Assembly (NCBI RefSeq): GCF_001310895.1 | Contig: NZ_BAZS01000029.1 | Span: forward strand, 1 to 56,005 | Direction of reading: 5' to 3' | DNA: 56,005 nucleotides | From: Virgibacillus halodenitrificans JCM 12304 | GTDB taxonomy: Bacteria; Bacillota; Bacilli; Bacillales; Amphibacillaceae | Position numbers and translations under genes: made by a program | In this document: positions 1 through 8,318 of the stretch, one piece after another | Layout of the letters: each line of letters opens with the position of its first letter | How positions within the stretch are numbered: the stretch's first letter is position 1 | The notes under the pieces: model-generated | What the model saw: the letters and a program-made list of their open reading frames with translations, nothing else | What the model was told of the DNA's origin: nothing | Database searches by the model: none

Positions 1-137
1 CTCTCCGGCGGATTACTCCGCTCTGCAGCTGATTAATTTTCTCTCCAGCGGATTATTTTGCACTACGTCGCAGTTTCCTCCAACTATGAAGGAACAAAAT
101 ACGTTTGTACCTCAATATTTGCAGTAGAACCAATTTT
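1..137 (+). repeat. Composite intergenic repeat, copy A (array end plus 3' module)
   Basis: The window opens inside an array of about three 20-bp half-units of the type CTCTCCGGCGGATTA and CTCTGCAGCTGATTA (1-60). A junction ACTACGTCGCAGTTT follows (63-77), then a roughly 55-bp 3' module beginning CCTCCAACTATGAA and ending GCAGTAGAACC. The same 3' module is seen near 19620, near 28860, and inverted at 37332-37396. No coding potential is apparent. Confidence 0.75.
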
Positions 138-210
138 TTGGTAAACCTTGGATCATTTTCATTACTGGAATAGATGGAATAGCTATAAGCATAAGGAAGA
201 TTCCCATTAA

Positions 211-779
211 TTAATCTTGCTGTTCCTCTTCCGTTTTTGGTCGAAGTCCTTCTTGCAACTGTGCTATGCTCAGGCCGAATGTCATCTGTAAGTGAGGATA
301 GTCCTTAAAACCGCTCCAATCTCCACCCCATTCAAAACCAAGATCTTTCGCAAGCTCTGCTACTTCTATCCAATCAGATCTTCCATTTCCGTTGCCATCG
401 TAGTTCATATCCCATATAATTTCCCCTTTTTTGTTGCGTACGGCATAATCTACAGCCAATCCATAATTGTGATATGACTCCCCAGCTTTGGCATGTGTTA
501 CAATATTTCCTTCTTTTGAGCGCCCTTTTTTATAGAGCTGGTTTTGCTCCTCTTTAGATCGCAGTCCTGCTGTAATGACGATATCAATATTCTTTCCTTT
601 TGATTGCTCTAGAAGTTTATTCAGCTGTTTATCTACTGTGGGGTGAAGGGATTCGGGAATAGGGCATCTTCACCATTATTTATATATTTCTCTTCCTTTG
701 TGTTATATATAATAAATACAGTGACTATAAATAAAATAATTACTAACCATGTCAGCAAAATTCGAAGTAGACTTTTCAT
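211..779 (-). pseudogene. cwlK: CwlK-like L-alanyl-D-glutamate endopeptidase (peptidase M15), frameshifted
   Basis: This is a cell-wall hydrolase of the VanY/CwlK type, which cuts the L-Ala-D-Glu bond of peptidoglycan stem peptides. The M15 zinc motif is intact: SYHNYGLAVD gives the His and Asp ligands, and the last His lies in YPHLQM near the C-terminus. Together with FEWGGDW and the PIPESLHP segment this matches B. subtilis CwlK along its length. The N-terminus (start 779, AGAGGAG ribosome site upstream) is a membrane anchor or uncleaved signal segment of about 20 hydrophobic residues. The frame breaks at a CCC run (662-664 on the plus strand). One more C would join NNGEDA to PIPESLHP and give about 189 codons. 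This may be a real lesion or a sequencing error; the other frameshifts in the window favour error. Confidence 0.8.
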
Positions 780-862
780 TCATAAGGTACTCCTCTTGTT
801 GTTTAATATAATCTTATTCTAACAAATTTTTATAGCATATTCTTATAGAAAGTTAATTGCGA

Positions 863-868
863 TATAAT
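863..868 (+). promoter_or_regulatory. -10 element upstream of the plsY-like gene
   Basis: A perfect TATAAT lies 17 bp after a weak TTCTTA at 840-845. Transcription would begin near 875, which rules out a GTG at 871 as the start codon and points to the ATG at 889. Confidence 0.5.
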
Positions 869-888
869 AGGTGAAAAGGGGTGTTGAG

Positions 889-1506
889 ATGTATATGCTT
901 ATAGCTGGGTTCATTGGCTACTTTTTTGGGTGTCTACATGGTTCCCAGATCGTTAGCAAACTTAAAAAGGTAGATATTAAGAATTCCGGTGTAAAGAATT
1001 CTGGCGCTTCTAATACAACCATATTACTTGGGTGGAAGTATGGAATACTTGTTGCAATTATTGATATTTTTAAAGCTACATTAGCCATTTTACTTATGTT
1101 ATTTATCCTTAATGAATATGGTGTTACAGGAGAAAGGCAGACGCTTTTAATCTATCTTACAGCTTTTTTTGTTGTAGTGGGTCATAATTACCCGATAACT
1201 ATGAAGTTTAGTGGGGGAAAGGGTACGGCATCCGTTGTAGGTGTTTTGTTAGCGATTGATTGGAAAATCGCTCTGATAGGTATTGGAATCTTACTTATTT
1301 TTACCTTTGCTACAGATTACCTTGTTATAGGTGTTCTATTTATGTATCTATCTTTCTTAACTACAACCTTTATTTTCTTTGGCGTAGAACCTACAATGAT
1401 TGTTATCCTCTTAACTCTTTTAAGTATTATGAAACATATGGAAAACTACAAACGTATAATAAGAAAAGAAGAAACCAAACTATCAAGTATGTTTGGTAAA
1501 AAGTAA
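889..1506 (+). CDS. plsY: PlsY-family glycerol-3-phosphate acyltransferase
   Basis: Membrane acyltransferase that moves an acyl group from acyl-phosphate to glycerol-3-phosphate, the first acylation in phospholipid synthesis. Family marks are seen in order: a Gly/Ser motif near the N-terminus (LHGSQIVSKL), a degenerate version of the second motif (NSGVKNSGASNT, normally SGNPGATN), and the third motif GHNYPITMKFSGGKGTA. About six hydrophobic segments span the roughly 205 residues, close to the usual length. The start at 889 is chosen because it follows AAAGGGGTG and the -10 element. The divergent second motif suggests a paralogue and not the housekeeping copy; this is an inference. The next gene begins two bases downstream. 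Confidence 0.8.
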   Translation: MYMLIAGFIGYFFGCLHGSQIVSKLKKVDIKNSGVKNSGASNTTILLGWKYGILVAIIDIFKATLAILLMLFILNEYGVTGERQTLLIYLTAFFVVVGHNYPITMKFSGGKGTASVVGVLLAIDWKIALIGIGILLIFTFATDYLVIGVLFMYLSFLTTTFIFFGVEPTMIVILLTLLSIMKHMENYKRIIRKEETKLSSMFGKK

Positions 1507-1508
1507 CT

Positions 1509-2006
1509 TTGGGGGTAGGGACACTGGATATTATCATTTGGGTTTTAATAATTGCATTATTTATTTTAAGTTTTATAGGGATTGTTTTCCCAATCATCCC
1601 GTCTGTATTGGTTCTCTGGGGAGGATTTTTATTATACCAATTCTTAATTAATTCAGAACAGTTGAATGCGGCATTTTGGATTGGGATGAGTATTTTTACA
1701 GTTGTATTGATTTTAGCGGATATTATTGCTAACAGCTATTTTGTGAAGCGTTTCGGTGGTAGTAAATGGGGAGAACGAGGAGCAGCAGTCGCGGTAATTT
1801 TTGGCTCTTTTATTATTCCTCCTTTTGGAATCATCATTTTGCCTTTTTTAGTCGTATTTTTTATTGAAATACTGCAAAGTAAAACAGTCGGCGAGGCGAT
1901 TCGTGCCTCTATCGGTTCCTTGTTGGGATTTTTGGGGGGAGCATTAGCCAAAATAGTTATTCAAATGATTATGATAATCTGGTTTTTTATCGTAGTATTG
2001 TTGTAA
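1509..2006 (+). CDS. DUF456 family membrane protein (YqgC-like)
   Basis: Small, very hydrophobic protein of about 160 residues with four or five membrane segments and the PIIP and GERGAAVA stretches typical of DUF456 proteins such as B. subtilis YqgC. Function is unknown. The start is uncertain. TTG at 1509 lies before the ribosome site, whereas a GGGGGTAGGG stretch at 1511-1520 is well placed for a CTG at 1524. A CTG start would give MDIIIWVLI, which resembles the usual start of the family. Only 2 bp separate it from the plsY-like gene, so the two are probably co-transcribed. Confidence 0.75.
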   Translation: MGVGTLDIIIWVLIIALFILSFIGIVFPIIPSVLVLWGGFLLYQFLINSEQLNAAFWIGMSIFTVVLILADIIANSYFVKRFGGSKWGERGAAVAVIFGSFIIPPFGIIILPFLVVFFIEILQSKTVGEAIRASIGSLLGFLGGALAKIVIQMIMIIWFFIVVLL

Positions 2007-2035
2007 CTAGTAATATATAGAAAGGGTTTTACATA

Positions 2036-2866
2036 ATGAATTATCCAGCGCGAGTGTTAACGATTGCTGGATCAGCTGCAGGAGGAAGTGCAGGGATTCA
2101 AGCGGATCTAAAAACATTTCAGGAATTAGACGTGTATGGGATGAGTGTCATAACAGCAATTGTCGGCAAACATCCGGAAACGAATAAAAATGTGCACCCA
2201 CAAACAATTGAAGCAATTGAAGCTCAATTTGCTACGGCTATGCATCAAGTGGGAGCTGACGGGCTAAAGACAGGTATGCTGTTTTCCAAAGCAGTAATTG
2301 AAAAAACGGTAGAATTGATAAAGCACTCTCGAATTGAAAATATCATTGTAGATCCAGTTATGGTAGGGAAGCTGGACTCCAAATTATTGGAAGATGATGC
2401 GATTGATGCATTAAAAGAAAAGCTAATTCCGATGGCAACAATTATTACACCAAATATACCGGAAGCTTCTATTTTACTTCAAAATAGAGAAATTACTACA
2501 GTAGAAGATTTAAAGCAGGCGGCGATCGATTTACATGCATTGGGCTCTGAATATGTGTTAGTTAAAGGTGGAAGGCTTTCTGGTCCGGCGGTGGATGTGC
2601 TGTTCAATGGTGAAGAGCTGATTGTTTACGAAGCCCCGCGAATTGATACGGTGAATACCAGCGGTGCAGGTTGTACATATTCTGCTGCCATTGCTGCACA
2701 TATGGCAAAGGGAAAGCAGGTTTCAGATGCAGTTGAGTTGGCGAAAAGCTTTGTTACTACAGCGATTGAACATGGTTTTTCATATACAGAACTTGTTGGG
2801 CCGACTTATCATGCTGCAGAGAGGAAATACAAGCAAGCTCATAAAATTAAAGTAACTTATGTTTGA
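2036..2866 (+). CDS. pdxK: Pyridoxine/pyridoxal/pyridoxamine kinase (ThiD/PdxK family)
   Basis: Ribokinase-fold kinase that phosphorylates B6 vitamers with ATP. In this family some members also phosphorylate hydroxymethylpyrimidine. Seen: N-terminal TIAGSAAGGSAGIQADLKTF, the DPVMVGK segment, TPNIPEAS, and the anion-hole motif NTSGAGCTYSAA near residue 212. The sequence is closer to B. subtilis PdxK than to the true ThiD, and GAGC replaces the usual GTGC, as it does in PdxK. Length (276 aa) fits. The ATG at 2036 follows AGAAAGGG. It sits 29 bp after the DUF456 gene. Confidence 0.88.
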   Translation: MNYPARVLTIAGSAAGGSAGIQADLKTFQELDVYGMSVITAIVGKHPETNKNVHPQTIEAIEAQFATAMHQVGADGLKTGMLFSKAVIEKTVELIKHSRIENIIVDPVMVGKLDSKLLEDDAIDALKEKLIPMATIITPNIPEASILLQNREITTVEDLKQAAIDLHALGSEYVLVKGGRLSGPAVDVLFNGEELIVYEAPRIDTVNTSGAGCTYSAAIAAHMAKGKQVSDAVELAKSFVTTAIEHGFSYTELVGPTYHAAERKYKQAHKIKVTYV

Positions 2867-2957
2867 GTTACGAAATAAATAGGTAAAGTAAATAATTTTA
2901 TAGCTGATATGCACCTATTCTATAAAGCGGAGATGAAAATAGACTGGAGGAAGCAAG

Positions 2958-3509
2958 ATGGGAAAGCAAGCTTTAATAAATGTGGATTATACGGTAGATT
3001 TTGTTGCGGATGAAGGAAAACTTACTTGTGGATTGCCTGGACAGGAAATTGAGAATACAATAGTTTCTCTAACTAAACAATTTATTGAGAGAGGCGAGTA
3101 TGTAGTATTTGCGATAGATGCACATGTTGAAGGAGATGTTTTGCATCCAGAAGCACATCTATTTCCACCACATAATATTATCGGTACTTCCGGTCGGAAT
3201 CTTTTCGGGGCCTTAGCGGAGGTCTTTGAAACCCATAAAGAAAAAGATAATATTTATTATTTTGATAAAACCAGGTATAGTGCATTTGCTGGAACGGATC
3301 TTGAAATCAGGTTAAGAGAAAGAGGCATCGAGGAAGTTCACCTTGTAGGTGTTTGTACAGATATTTGTATTCTTCATACTGCTGTAGATGCTTATAATAA
3401 AGGCTTTCAAATTGTTATTCATAAAGATGCAGTAGCAAGCTTTAATCAAGCTGGACACGAATGGGCTCTTAGCCATTTTGAAAACACGCTGGGTGCGCAA
3501 ATACGCTAA
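2958..3509 (+). CDS. pncA: Nicotinamidase (isochorismatase-like hydrolase)
   Basis: Converts nicotinamide to nicotinate for NAD salvage. The 183-residue protein aligns along its length with B. subtilis PncA (YueJ). The catalytic Asp is in the N-terminal VDYTVDFV region, the Lys in FDKTRYSAFAGTDLE and the nucleophilic Cys in GVCTDICILHTA; DAHVEGD and HLFPPHN provide the metal-site residues. The ATG follows a GGAGG. It lies 91 bp after pdxK, so two cofactor-salvage genes are adjacent. The gene ends in the ribosome site of the following acetyltransferase. Confidence 0.9.
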   Translation: MGKQALINVDYTVDFVADEGKLTCGLPGQEIENTIVSLTKQFIERGEYVVFAIDAHVEGDVLHPEAHLFPPHNIIGTSGRNLFGALAEVFETHKEKDNIYYFDKTRYSAFAGTDLEIRLRERGIEEVHLVGVCTDICILHTAVDAYNKGFQIVIHKDAVASFNQAGHEWALSHFENTLGAQIR

Positions 3510-3520
3510 GGGGGAGAAAA

Positions 3521-4057
3521 CTGAGTTCAATATTCAGCTCTTATACTTTTGATCAATATACTGTAAGAAAGGCAATAAAAGATGATGCTAAGGAAGTATT
3601 TCAAATTTTACGAAATGCTGCCAGTTGGTTGAATGAGAAGAATATAAATCAATGGGAGCACCTGCATAATGATGTTGAAATTAACGAAATTATGGAAGAC
3701 ATTGTGGAGGATATCACTTATATAGTAGAAAATAAGAATACTGATATAGTAGCTGTATTCAATTTTTCTCCTAATCAAAATCCGTGGGATATTGAAATGT
3801 GGGGAAAGCGTGAAGATAAGGCCTTTTATTTGCATCGTTTTGCTGTACATCAAGAACATCATCATAAGCAAATTGGTAAACGAACGCTTGAATGGATGAT
3901 TAATTCATACCAAGTGAATAATAGCTATATACGATTAGATTGTATAGGAAATAACCCTGTATTAAATAAATTCTATCAGCGAGCTGGATTTCAATTTATG
4001 GGCCATGTGGGGGAAGCGGGAGATCAGTTCTCTCTTTACGAAAAAGCCTTTTATTAA
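3521..4057 (+). CDS. GNAT family N-acetyltransferase with an apparent CTG start
   Basis: An acetyl-CoA-dependent N-acetyltransferase of unknown substrate. The N-terminal GNAT strand and helix (TVRKAIKDDAKEVFQILRNA) are followed by LHRFAVHQEHHHKQIGKRTLEW, the acetyl-CoA loop region, and by NPVLNKFYQRAGFQFMG. The first usual start codon in frame is TTG at 3629, which would remove that N-terminal strand. No ATG, GTG or TTG exists between 3521 and 3629 in this frame. CTG at 3521 follows AGGGGGAG, which overlaps the pncA stop. The start is therefore inferred to be CTG, coupled to pncA. Confidence 0.75.
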   Translation: MSSIFSSYTFDQYTVRKAIKDDAKEVFQILRNAASWLNEKNINQWEHLHNDVEINEIMEDIVEDITYIVENKNTDIVAVFNFSPNQNPWDIEMWGKREDKAFYLHRFAVHQEHHHKQIGKRTLEWMINSYQVNNSYIRLDCIGNNPVLNKFYQRAGFQFMGHVGEAGDQFSLYEKAFY

Positions 4058-4063
4058 GAGTGC

Positions 4064-4092
4064 TTGACTTTCCATGTGCATAGCTTTATATT
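4064..4092 (+). promoter_or_regulatory. Sigma-A promoter of the proS T-box leader
   Basis: TTGACT (4064-4069), a 17-bp spacer and TATATT (4087-4092). Transcription would begin near 4099, just upstream of the T-box stem I. Confidence 0.7.
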
Positions 4093-4099
4093 TAGAAAT

Positions 4100-4340
4100 A
4101 TATATGAAACGTAGAAGAGGATTAGTATAATTTATTGTCTTTTCAAGAGAGGAAATGGCTGCTGGAAATTTCTAAAGACATAAGTGGGAACCTGCCTCTG
4201 AGTTCGCCATCGTTAAAGCCTTGTTGCTGTAAGATGTGCGCGGTCTATGACCGTTACCAATTTAAGTGTACAGTATTTCCTGTAAACAAGGGTGGTACCA
4301 CCAGACCTCGGTCCCTTTTCGGATGGAGGATTTTTTGTGT
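4100..4340 (+). promoter_or_regulatory. Proline T-box riboswitch
   Basis: The leader controls proS by sensing uncharged tRNA-Pro. Seen in order: AGAGGATTAGTA at the base of stem I, an AGAGAGG and GGCTGCTGG distal region, and a specifier region GGGAACCTGCC in which CCT (4191-4193) reads as a proline codon. The antiterminator sequence AAGGGTGGTACCACC follows at 4289-4303. The competing terminator is CCTCGGTCC / GGATGGAGG with T6 (4306-4336). The proline specifier agrees with the downstream gene. The exact stem I borders are approximate. Confidence 0.93.
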
Positions 4341-4387
4341 TCCGATTTGTTAATTAAATTATAAATTTATATAAAGAGGTGTTCAGC

Positions 4388-5827
4388 TTGGGTAAAAAAA
4401 ATAAGCAGTTTGTTGAAAAAGTGACAGCGATGGAGGAAGATTTCGCACAGTGGTACACAGATGTAGTGAAACAAGCGGAATTAGTGGAGTATGGTCAAGT
4501 TCGTGGAACAATGATTATTAAACCATATGGATATGCAATTTGGGAAAATATTAAGGATGAATTAGATAAAAAATTTAAAGAAACTGGTCATTCTAATGTA
4601 GCCTTTCCATTATTTATCCCAGAGAGCCTTTTACAAAAGGAAAAAGACCATGTAGAAGGGTTTGCACCTGAAGTTGCTTGGGTAACGCATGGGGGAGAAG
4701 AGGAGCTGACAGAGAGAATTGCTGTACGTCCAACCTCAGAAGTTCTTTTCTGTGATTATTATTCAAATAATATCCATTCCTATCGTGACTTGCCGAAATT
4801 GTATAATCAGTGGGGTAATGTAGTCCGTTGGGAAAAAACAACTCGCCCATTCCTTCGCTCTTCTGAGTTCCATTGGCAGGAAGGTCATACAGCGCATGCT
4901 ACTGACCAAGATGCTGCAGAAGAAACAGACAGAATGCTTGGTATTTATGCTGACCTTGTAGAGAAGTACTTGGCTATTCCTGTACTGAAGGGGCGGAAAA
5001 CAGATAAAGAAAAATTTGCAGGCGCAAAGTATACCTTAACAATCGAGAGTATGATGCATGACGGTAAGGCATTGCAATCTGGTACATCCCATCACTTTGG
5101 TTCTGGCTTTGCAGAAGCATTTGATATTACGTATCTTGATGAAAATGGAAAAAGTCAATATGTGCATCAAACTTCATGGGGGCTTTCTACCCGTATAATG
5201 GGTGCGCTAATCATGGTGCATGGTGATAACCGTGGTTTAGTTATTCCTCCAAGAATAGCACCAATCCAAGCTATGATCGTACCAATTGCCCAGCATAAAG
5301 AAGGCGTATTGGATAAAGCATATGAACTACGTGATCAACTGAAGAATCTTGTACGTGTAGATATAGATGCGAGTGATAAAACTCCTGGATGGAAGTTCAA
5401 TGAAACAGAAATGAAGGGATTCCCTGTTCGTATTGAAATGGGACCAAAAGATATTGAAAAGAACCAAGTAGTACTTGTGCGTAGGGATACAGGGGAAAAA
5501 GAATTTATTGCACTAGCTGAATTACAAGACCGCCTTCCTGTATTGCTAGAAGAGATACAGCAAAACTTATATGAAAAAGCAAAAGCACACCGAGAAGAAA
5601 AGACTTCTGTAGCAAAAAACATGGACGAGTTCAAAGCAGCATTGGAAGAAAACCCAGGCTTTATTAAAGCTATGTGGTGTGGAGATACAGCATGTGAAGA
5701 AAAGATAAAAGAGGAAACGACAGCAACTTCTCGTTGTATCCCATTCGAACAGGAGAAAGTTTCAGATACCTGTGTATGTTGTGGTAAGGAAGCAAAAGAA
5801 TTAGTATATTGGGCAAAAGCATACTAA
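4388..5827 (+). CDS. proS: Prolyl-tRNA synthetase, archaeal/eukaryotic-like type
   Basis: Class II synthetase that charges tRNA-Pro. About 479 residues with no large insertion domain, unlike the 560-570-residue bacterial type found in B. subtilis. Class II motif 2 is seen at [32 protein letters not shown] lies in the catalytic core, and the C-terminal region has a cysteine cluster (CGDTAC, then CVCCG) and ends in Tyr, as in the Thermus-type enzymes. TTG at 4388 is chosen because AAAGAGGTG lies 8 bp before it; the GTG at 4379 lies inside that ribosome site. The T-box upstream makes expression respond to proline starvation. A second, bacterial-type ProRS may exist elsewhere in the genome. Confidence 0.92.
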   Translation: MGKKNKQFVEKVTAMEEDFAQWYTDVVKQAELVEYGQVRGTMIIKPYGYAIWENIKDELDKKFKETGHSNVAFPLFIPESLLQKEKDHVEGFAPEVAWVTHGGEEELTERIAVRPTSEVLFCDYYSNNIHSYRDLPKLYNQWGNVVRWEKTTRPFLRSSEFHWQEGHTAHATDQDAAEETDRMLGIYADLVEKYLAIPVLKGRKTDKEKFAGAKYTLTIESMMHDGKALQSGTSHHFGSGFAEAFDITYLDENGKSQYVHQTSWGLSTRIMGALIMVHGDNRGLVIPPRIAPIQAMIVPIAQHKEGVLDKAYELRDQLKNLVRVDIDASDKTPGWKFNETEMKGFPVRIEMGPKDIEKNQVVLVRRDTGEKEFIALAELQDRLPVLLEEIQQNLYEKAKAHREEKTSVAKNMDEFKAALEENPGFIKAMWCGDTACEEKIKEETTATSRCIPFEQEKVSDTCVCCGKEAKELVYWAKAY

Positions 5828-5849
5828 TACGTATAGCGAAAAATGGAAA

Positions 5850-5879
5850 AACAAGCACATAAGACGTGCTTGTTTTTTT
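5850..5879 (+). terminator. Rho-independent terminator after proS
   Basis: Stem AACAAGCAC / GTGCTTGTT with a 7-nt loop and T7. Confidence 0.9.
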
Positions 5880-5903
5880 GTGCACACACATAAAGTTAGG
5901 GCT

Positions 5904-6143
5904 GCAGCAGAGCGAGATAATCTTCCGGAGAACAAAATTAATCAGCAGTAGAATGAATTAATCCGCCGGAGAGCAAATTAATCGGCAGTAGAGCAAATTA
6001 ATCGGCAGTAGAGTGAATTAATCCACCGGAGAGTAAATAAAATTGCCTTAGATAGTTAGGGATTAGCTATATTGAATTTTTTTAAAATGGGAGTTTGCAG
6101 TCTTACCAAGTAGCAAATTACTTCGCAGTATATCTATAATCTG
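5904..6143 (-). repeat. Composite intergenic repeat, copy B (inverted)
   Basis: Read on the minus strand, this copy opens with ACTGCGAAGTAATTTG (about 6112-6128), then a 5' module of about 75 bp containing TTTTAAAAAAATTCAATA and TAGCTAATCCCTAA. About six alternating 20-bp half-units follow (6033 down to 5911). The 5' module is also present next to the copy at 43366. No gene was recognised in 5880-6230, where this copy accounts for most of the sequence. Confidence 0.75.
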
Positions 6144-6230
6144 AATTAATTTATGACCACTGCAATTTTTGTTAGTAAATTTTTAACTTTTCATCATTCC
6201 TCTTTATCCTATAACGTTTTTCCATACAGC

Positions 6231-6303
6231 TTATAAAAAAACTATTGCATAAATATAATATCCGTGGTATAAATATACATATTCATTAATAATTATACAT
6301 ATT
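6231..6303 (+). promoter_or_regulatory. Promoter and direct-repeat operator candidate of the M20/ABC operon
   Basis: A TATAAT at 6254-6259 lies 17 bp after TTATAA (6231-6236). Between the predicted start (about 6266) and the ribosome site are two perfect copies of TATACATATT (6274-6283 and 6294-6303). They are 20 bp apart, close to two helical turns, which suits a repressor site. The regulator is not known. Confidence 0.45.
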
Positions 6304-6315
6304 GGAGGATACATC

Positions 6316-7485
6316 ATGAAGAGCCAGTTAAAGAAGGAATTGAGTAATATTATAGGCGAGTTATGTAATATGAGTGATCAACTCTATAAAAACCCTGAGA
6401 TCGGTGATCAGGAATACAATTCAATGAAGCTTTTAACGGAATATCTTGAACAACATAACTTTCATATTGAGAAAAATATAGTAGATAGAAAAACTGCATT
6501 TAAAGCTGAATTTAACAGTGGTAAACCTGGCCCTGTTATTGCATATTTAGCTGAATATGATGCATTGCCTGAAGTGGGACATGGATGTGGTCATAATCTA
6601 ATAGGGACGATGAGTGTAGGCGCGGGTATTATTTTAAGTAAACTATTAAATGAAATAGGAGGAAGAATTGTGGTATTAGGCACTCCTGCTGAGGAAACAA
6701 ACGGAGCTAAAGTGCCGATGAGTGAAAAAGGAATTTTTGACTCTATCGATGTGGCGATGATGGTACATCCTTCCGATCAATCCTATGAAAGTGGCGATTC
6801 ACTGGCTATGGATGCTATACAATTTGCCTACAAGGGTAAAACCTCTCATGCTGCCGCGTCACCTGAAAAGGGAATTAATGCTTTAGACAGTGTTATTCAA
6901 TTGTTCAACGGCATTAACGCACTAAGGGAGCACTTACCCGAGGATGTACGTATACACGGTATTATCTCTGAAGGCGGACAAGCTGCTAATGTAGTTCCTG
7001 ACAAAGCAGTTGCACAATTTTATGTGCGATCTAAGGAACGAAGCTGCTTGGATGAAGTTGTTGCGAAAGTAATTAATATAGCAAATGGAGCAGCATTAAT
7101 GACAGGAGCTACACTAGATATTTCGAATTATGAATTAAGCTATGACAATATGAAAACAAACCAAACTTTATCAAAAGCTTTTACAGCTAATTTAAAAAAT
7201 ATAAGTGAGCAGCCAATTCAGTCTGCAAAGATGAGCTATGGTTCGATTGATATGGGAAATGTAAGCCAAGTCGTTCCTGCAATTCATCCATATATTAGTT
7301 TAAATAAGCCTGGATTAGTAGGACATACAGTAGAATTTGCTGACCAAACGATTACAGCAGAAGGACATCAAACATTGGCAGAAGGTGTATTGGGCCTGGC
7401 TGAGACAGGATATGATATATTGACAGATCCATCGTTATTTGAGGAAATTCAACACGAATTTAATAAGATTCATCAACTTGTGTAA
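6316..7485 (+). CDS. M20 family metallo-amidohydrolase (AbgB/PM20D2-like)
   Basis: Predicted zinc peptidase/aminoacylase of 389 residues. Metal-binding and catalytic stretches are seen at YLAEYDALPEVGHGCGHN (near residue 82) and GTPAEETNGAK (near residue 131). GKTSHAAASPEKGINALD belongs to the dimerisation/lid domain, and a late metal His lies in KPGLVGHTVEF. AbgB-type enzymes release amino acids from N-acyl or dipeptide-like conjugates. The gene ends 22 bp before an amino-acid ABC importer with no terminator between, so it probably acts on the imported compound or releases the transported amino acid. The substrate cannot be told from sequence. The start has a GGAGG 7 bp upstream. Confidence 0.85.
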   Translation: MKSQLKKELSNIIGELCNMSDQLYKNPEIGDQEYNSMKLLTEYLEQHNFHIEKNIVDRKTAFKAEFNSGKPGPVIAYLAEYDALPEVGHGCGHNLIGTMSVGAGIILSKLLNEIGGRIVVLGTPAEETNGAKVPMSEKGIFDSIDVAMMVHPSDQSYESGDSLAMDAIQFAYKGKTSHAAASPEKGINALDSVIQLFNGINALREHLPEDVRIHGIISEGGQAANVVPDKAVAQFYVRSKERSCLDEVVAKVINIANGAALMTGATLDISNYELSYDNMKTNQTLSKAFTANLKNISEQPIQSAKMSYGSIDMGNVSQVVPAIHPYISLNKPGLVGHTVEFADQTITAEGHQTLAEGVLGLAETGYDILTDPSLFEEIQHEFNKIHQLV

Positions 7486-7507
7486 AGAGAAAAGAGGAGA
7501 ATATAAA

Positions 7508-8287
7508 TTGAAAAAAATAATAGGTACACTCACTTTATTGGTATTAGTTATCACTATATTGGCAGCATGTGGGAAAAGTGAAGCAAATTCTGAAGGGAAT
7601 AATCAAAATACAGAAGACAAAAAAATATTAAAGATGGCAACTTCAGCAGATTTCCCCCCATTTGAGTCACGTGATACAGCGGGCAATTACGAAGGTTTTG
7701 ATATTGATTTAGCCCATATGGTAGCAAAGGAATTAGGGTATGAGCTGGAGATTGAAGATATGAAATTTGATGGATTAGTCGGTGCTTTACAATCTGGAAG
7801 AGTGGACATGGTTATGGCTGGAATGAGTGCAACTGAAAAGCGAAGACAAAATGTTGAATTCTCTTCGGAATACAACCGGTCAGGCGAAATGTTTATATTT
7901 AAACCAACAAACGCTTTTAAAGATCTTGAGAGCTTGAAGGGAAAAACGATAGGTGTGCAGCTTGGGACCATACAAGAAGAAGGTGCCGATGCATTAAGTG
8001 AAGAATATGGCTTTACAGTTAAAAAAGTAGATGACGCTGGCACAATGATCCAGGAGCTTAACTCCAATCGTATTGATGTAGCTTATATGGATAAATCTGT
8101 TGCAAAAGGGTATATCAAGGAGCAGGATCTACAAGGCTTTGATGATCCAACAACGAGTTCTCCTGGGATGGGTATCGCATTTCCAAAAGACAGTGATCTT
8201 GTAGAAGATGTGAACAAGGCGTTAAAGAAGTTTGAAGAAAACGGAGAACTGCAAAAGCTGAAAGATAAATGGTTGAACGAACAATAA
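7508..8287 (+). CDS. Amino-acid ABC transporter substrate-binding lipoprotein
   Basis: Extracellular solute-binding protein of the SBP_bac_3 (polar amino acid) family, 259 residues. The start is TTG at 7508, which gives KKIIGTLTLLVLVITILAAC: a signal peptide with lipobox LAAC, so Cys would be lipid-modified and anchored outside the membrane. AGAGGAG precedes it. An upstream start in the same frame would overlap the hydrolase gene and spoil the signal peptide. Family marks include ATSADFPPFE, EGFDIDLA, FDGLVGALQSGRVDMVMAGMS and AYMDKSVAKGY. The specific amino acid is not clear from sequence alone. Confidence 0.9.
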   Translation: MKKIIGTLTLLVLVITILAACGKSEANSEGNNQNTEDKKILKMATSADFPPFESRDTAGNYEGFDIDLAHMVAKELGYELEIEDMKFDGLVGALQSGRVDMVMAGMSATEKRRQNVEFSSEYNRSGEMFIFKPTNAFKDLESLKGKTIGVQLGTIQEEGADALSEEYGFTVKKVDDAGTMIQELNSNRIDVAYMDKSVAKGYIKEQDLQGFDDPTTSSPGMGIAFPKDSDLVEDVNKALKKFEENGELQKLKDKWLNEQ

Positions 8288-8318
8288 AAACAACATAGAG
8301 AGAAAGAGGTGGTAAGGC

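Noticed and set aside
4135-4353. A 72-codon plus-strand frame before proS
   Set aside because: It lies wholly inside the T-box leader, whose RNA motifs explain the sequence.
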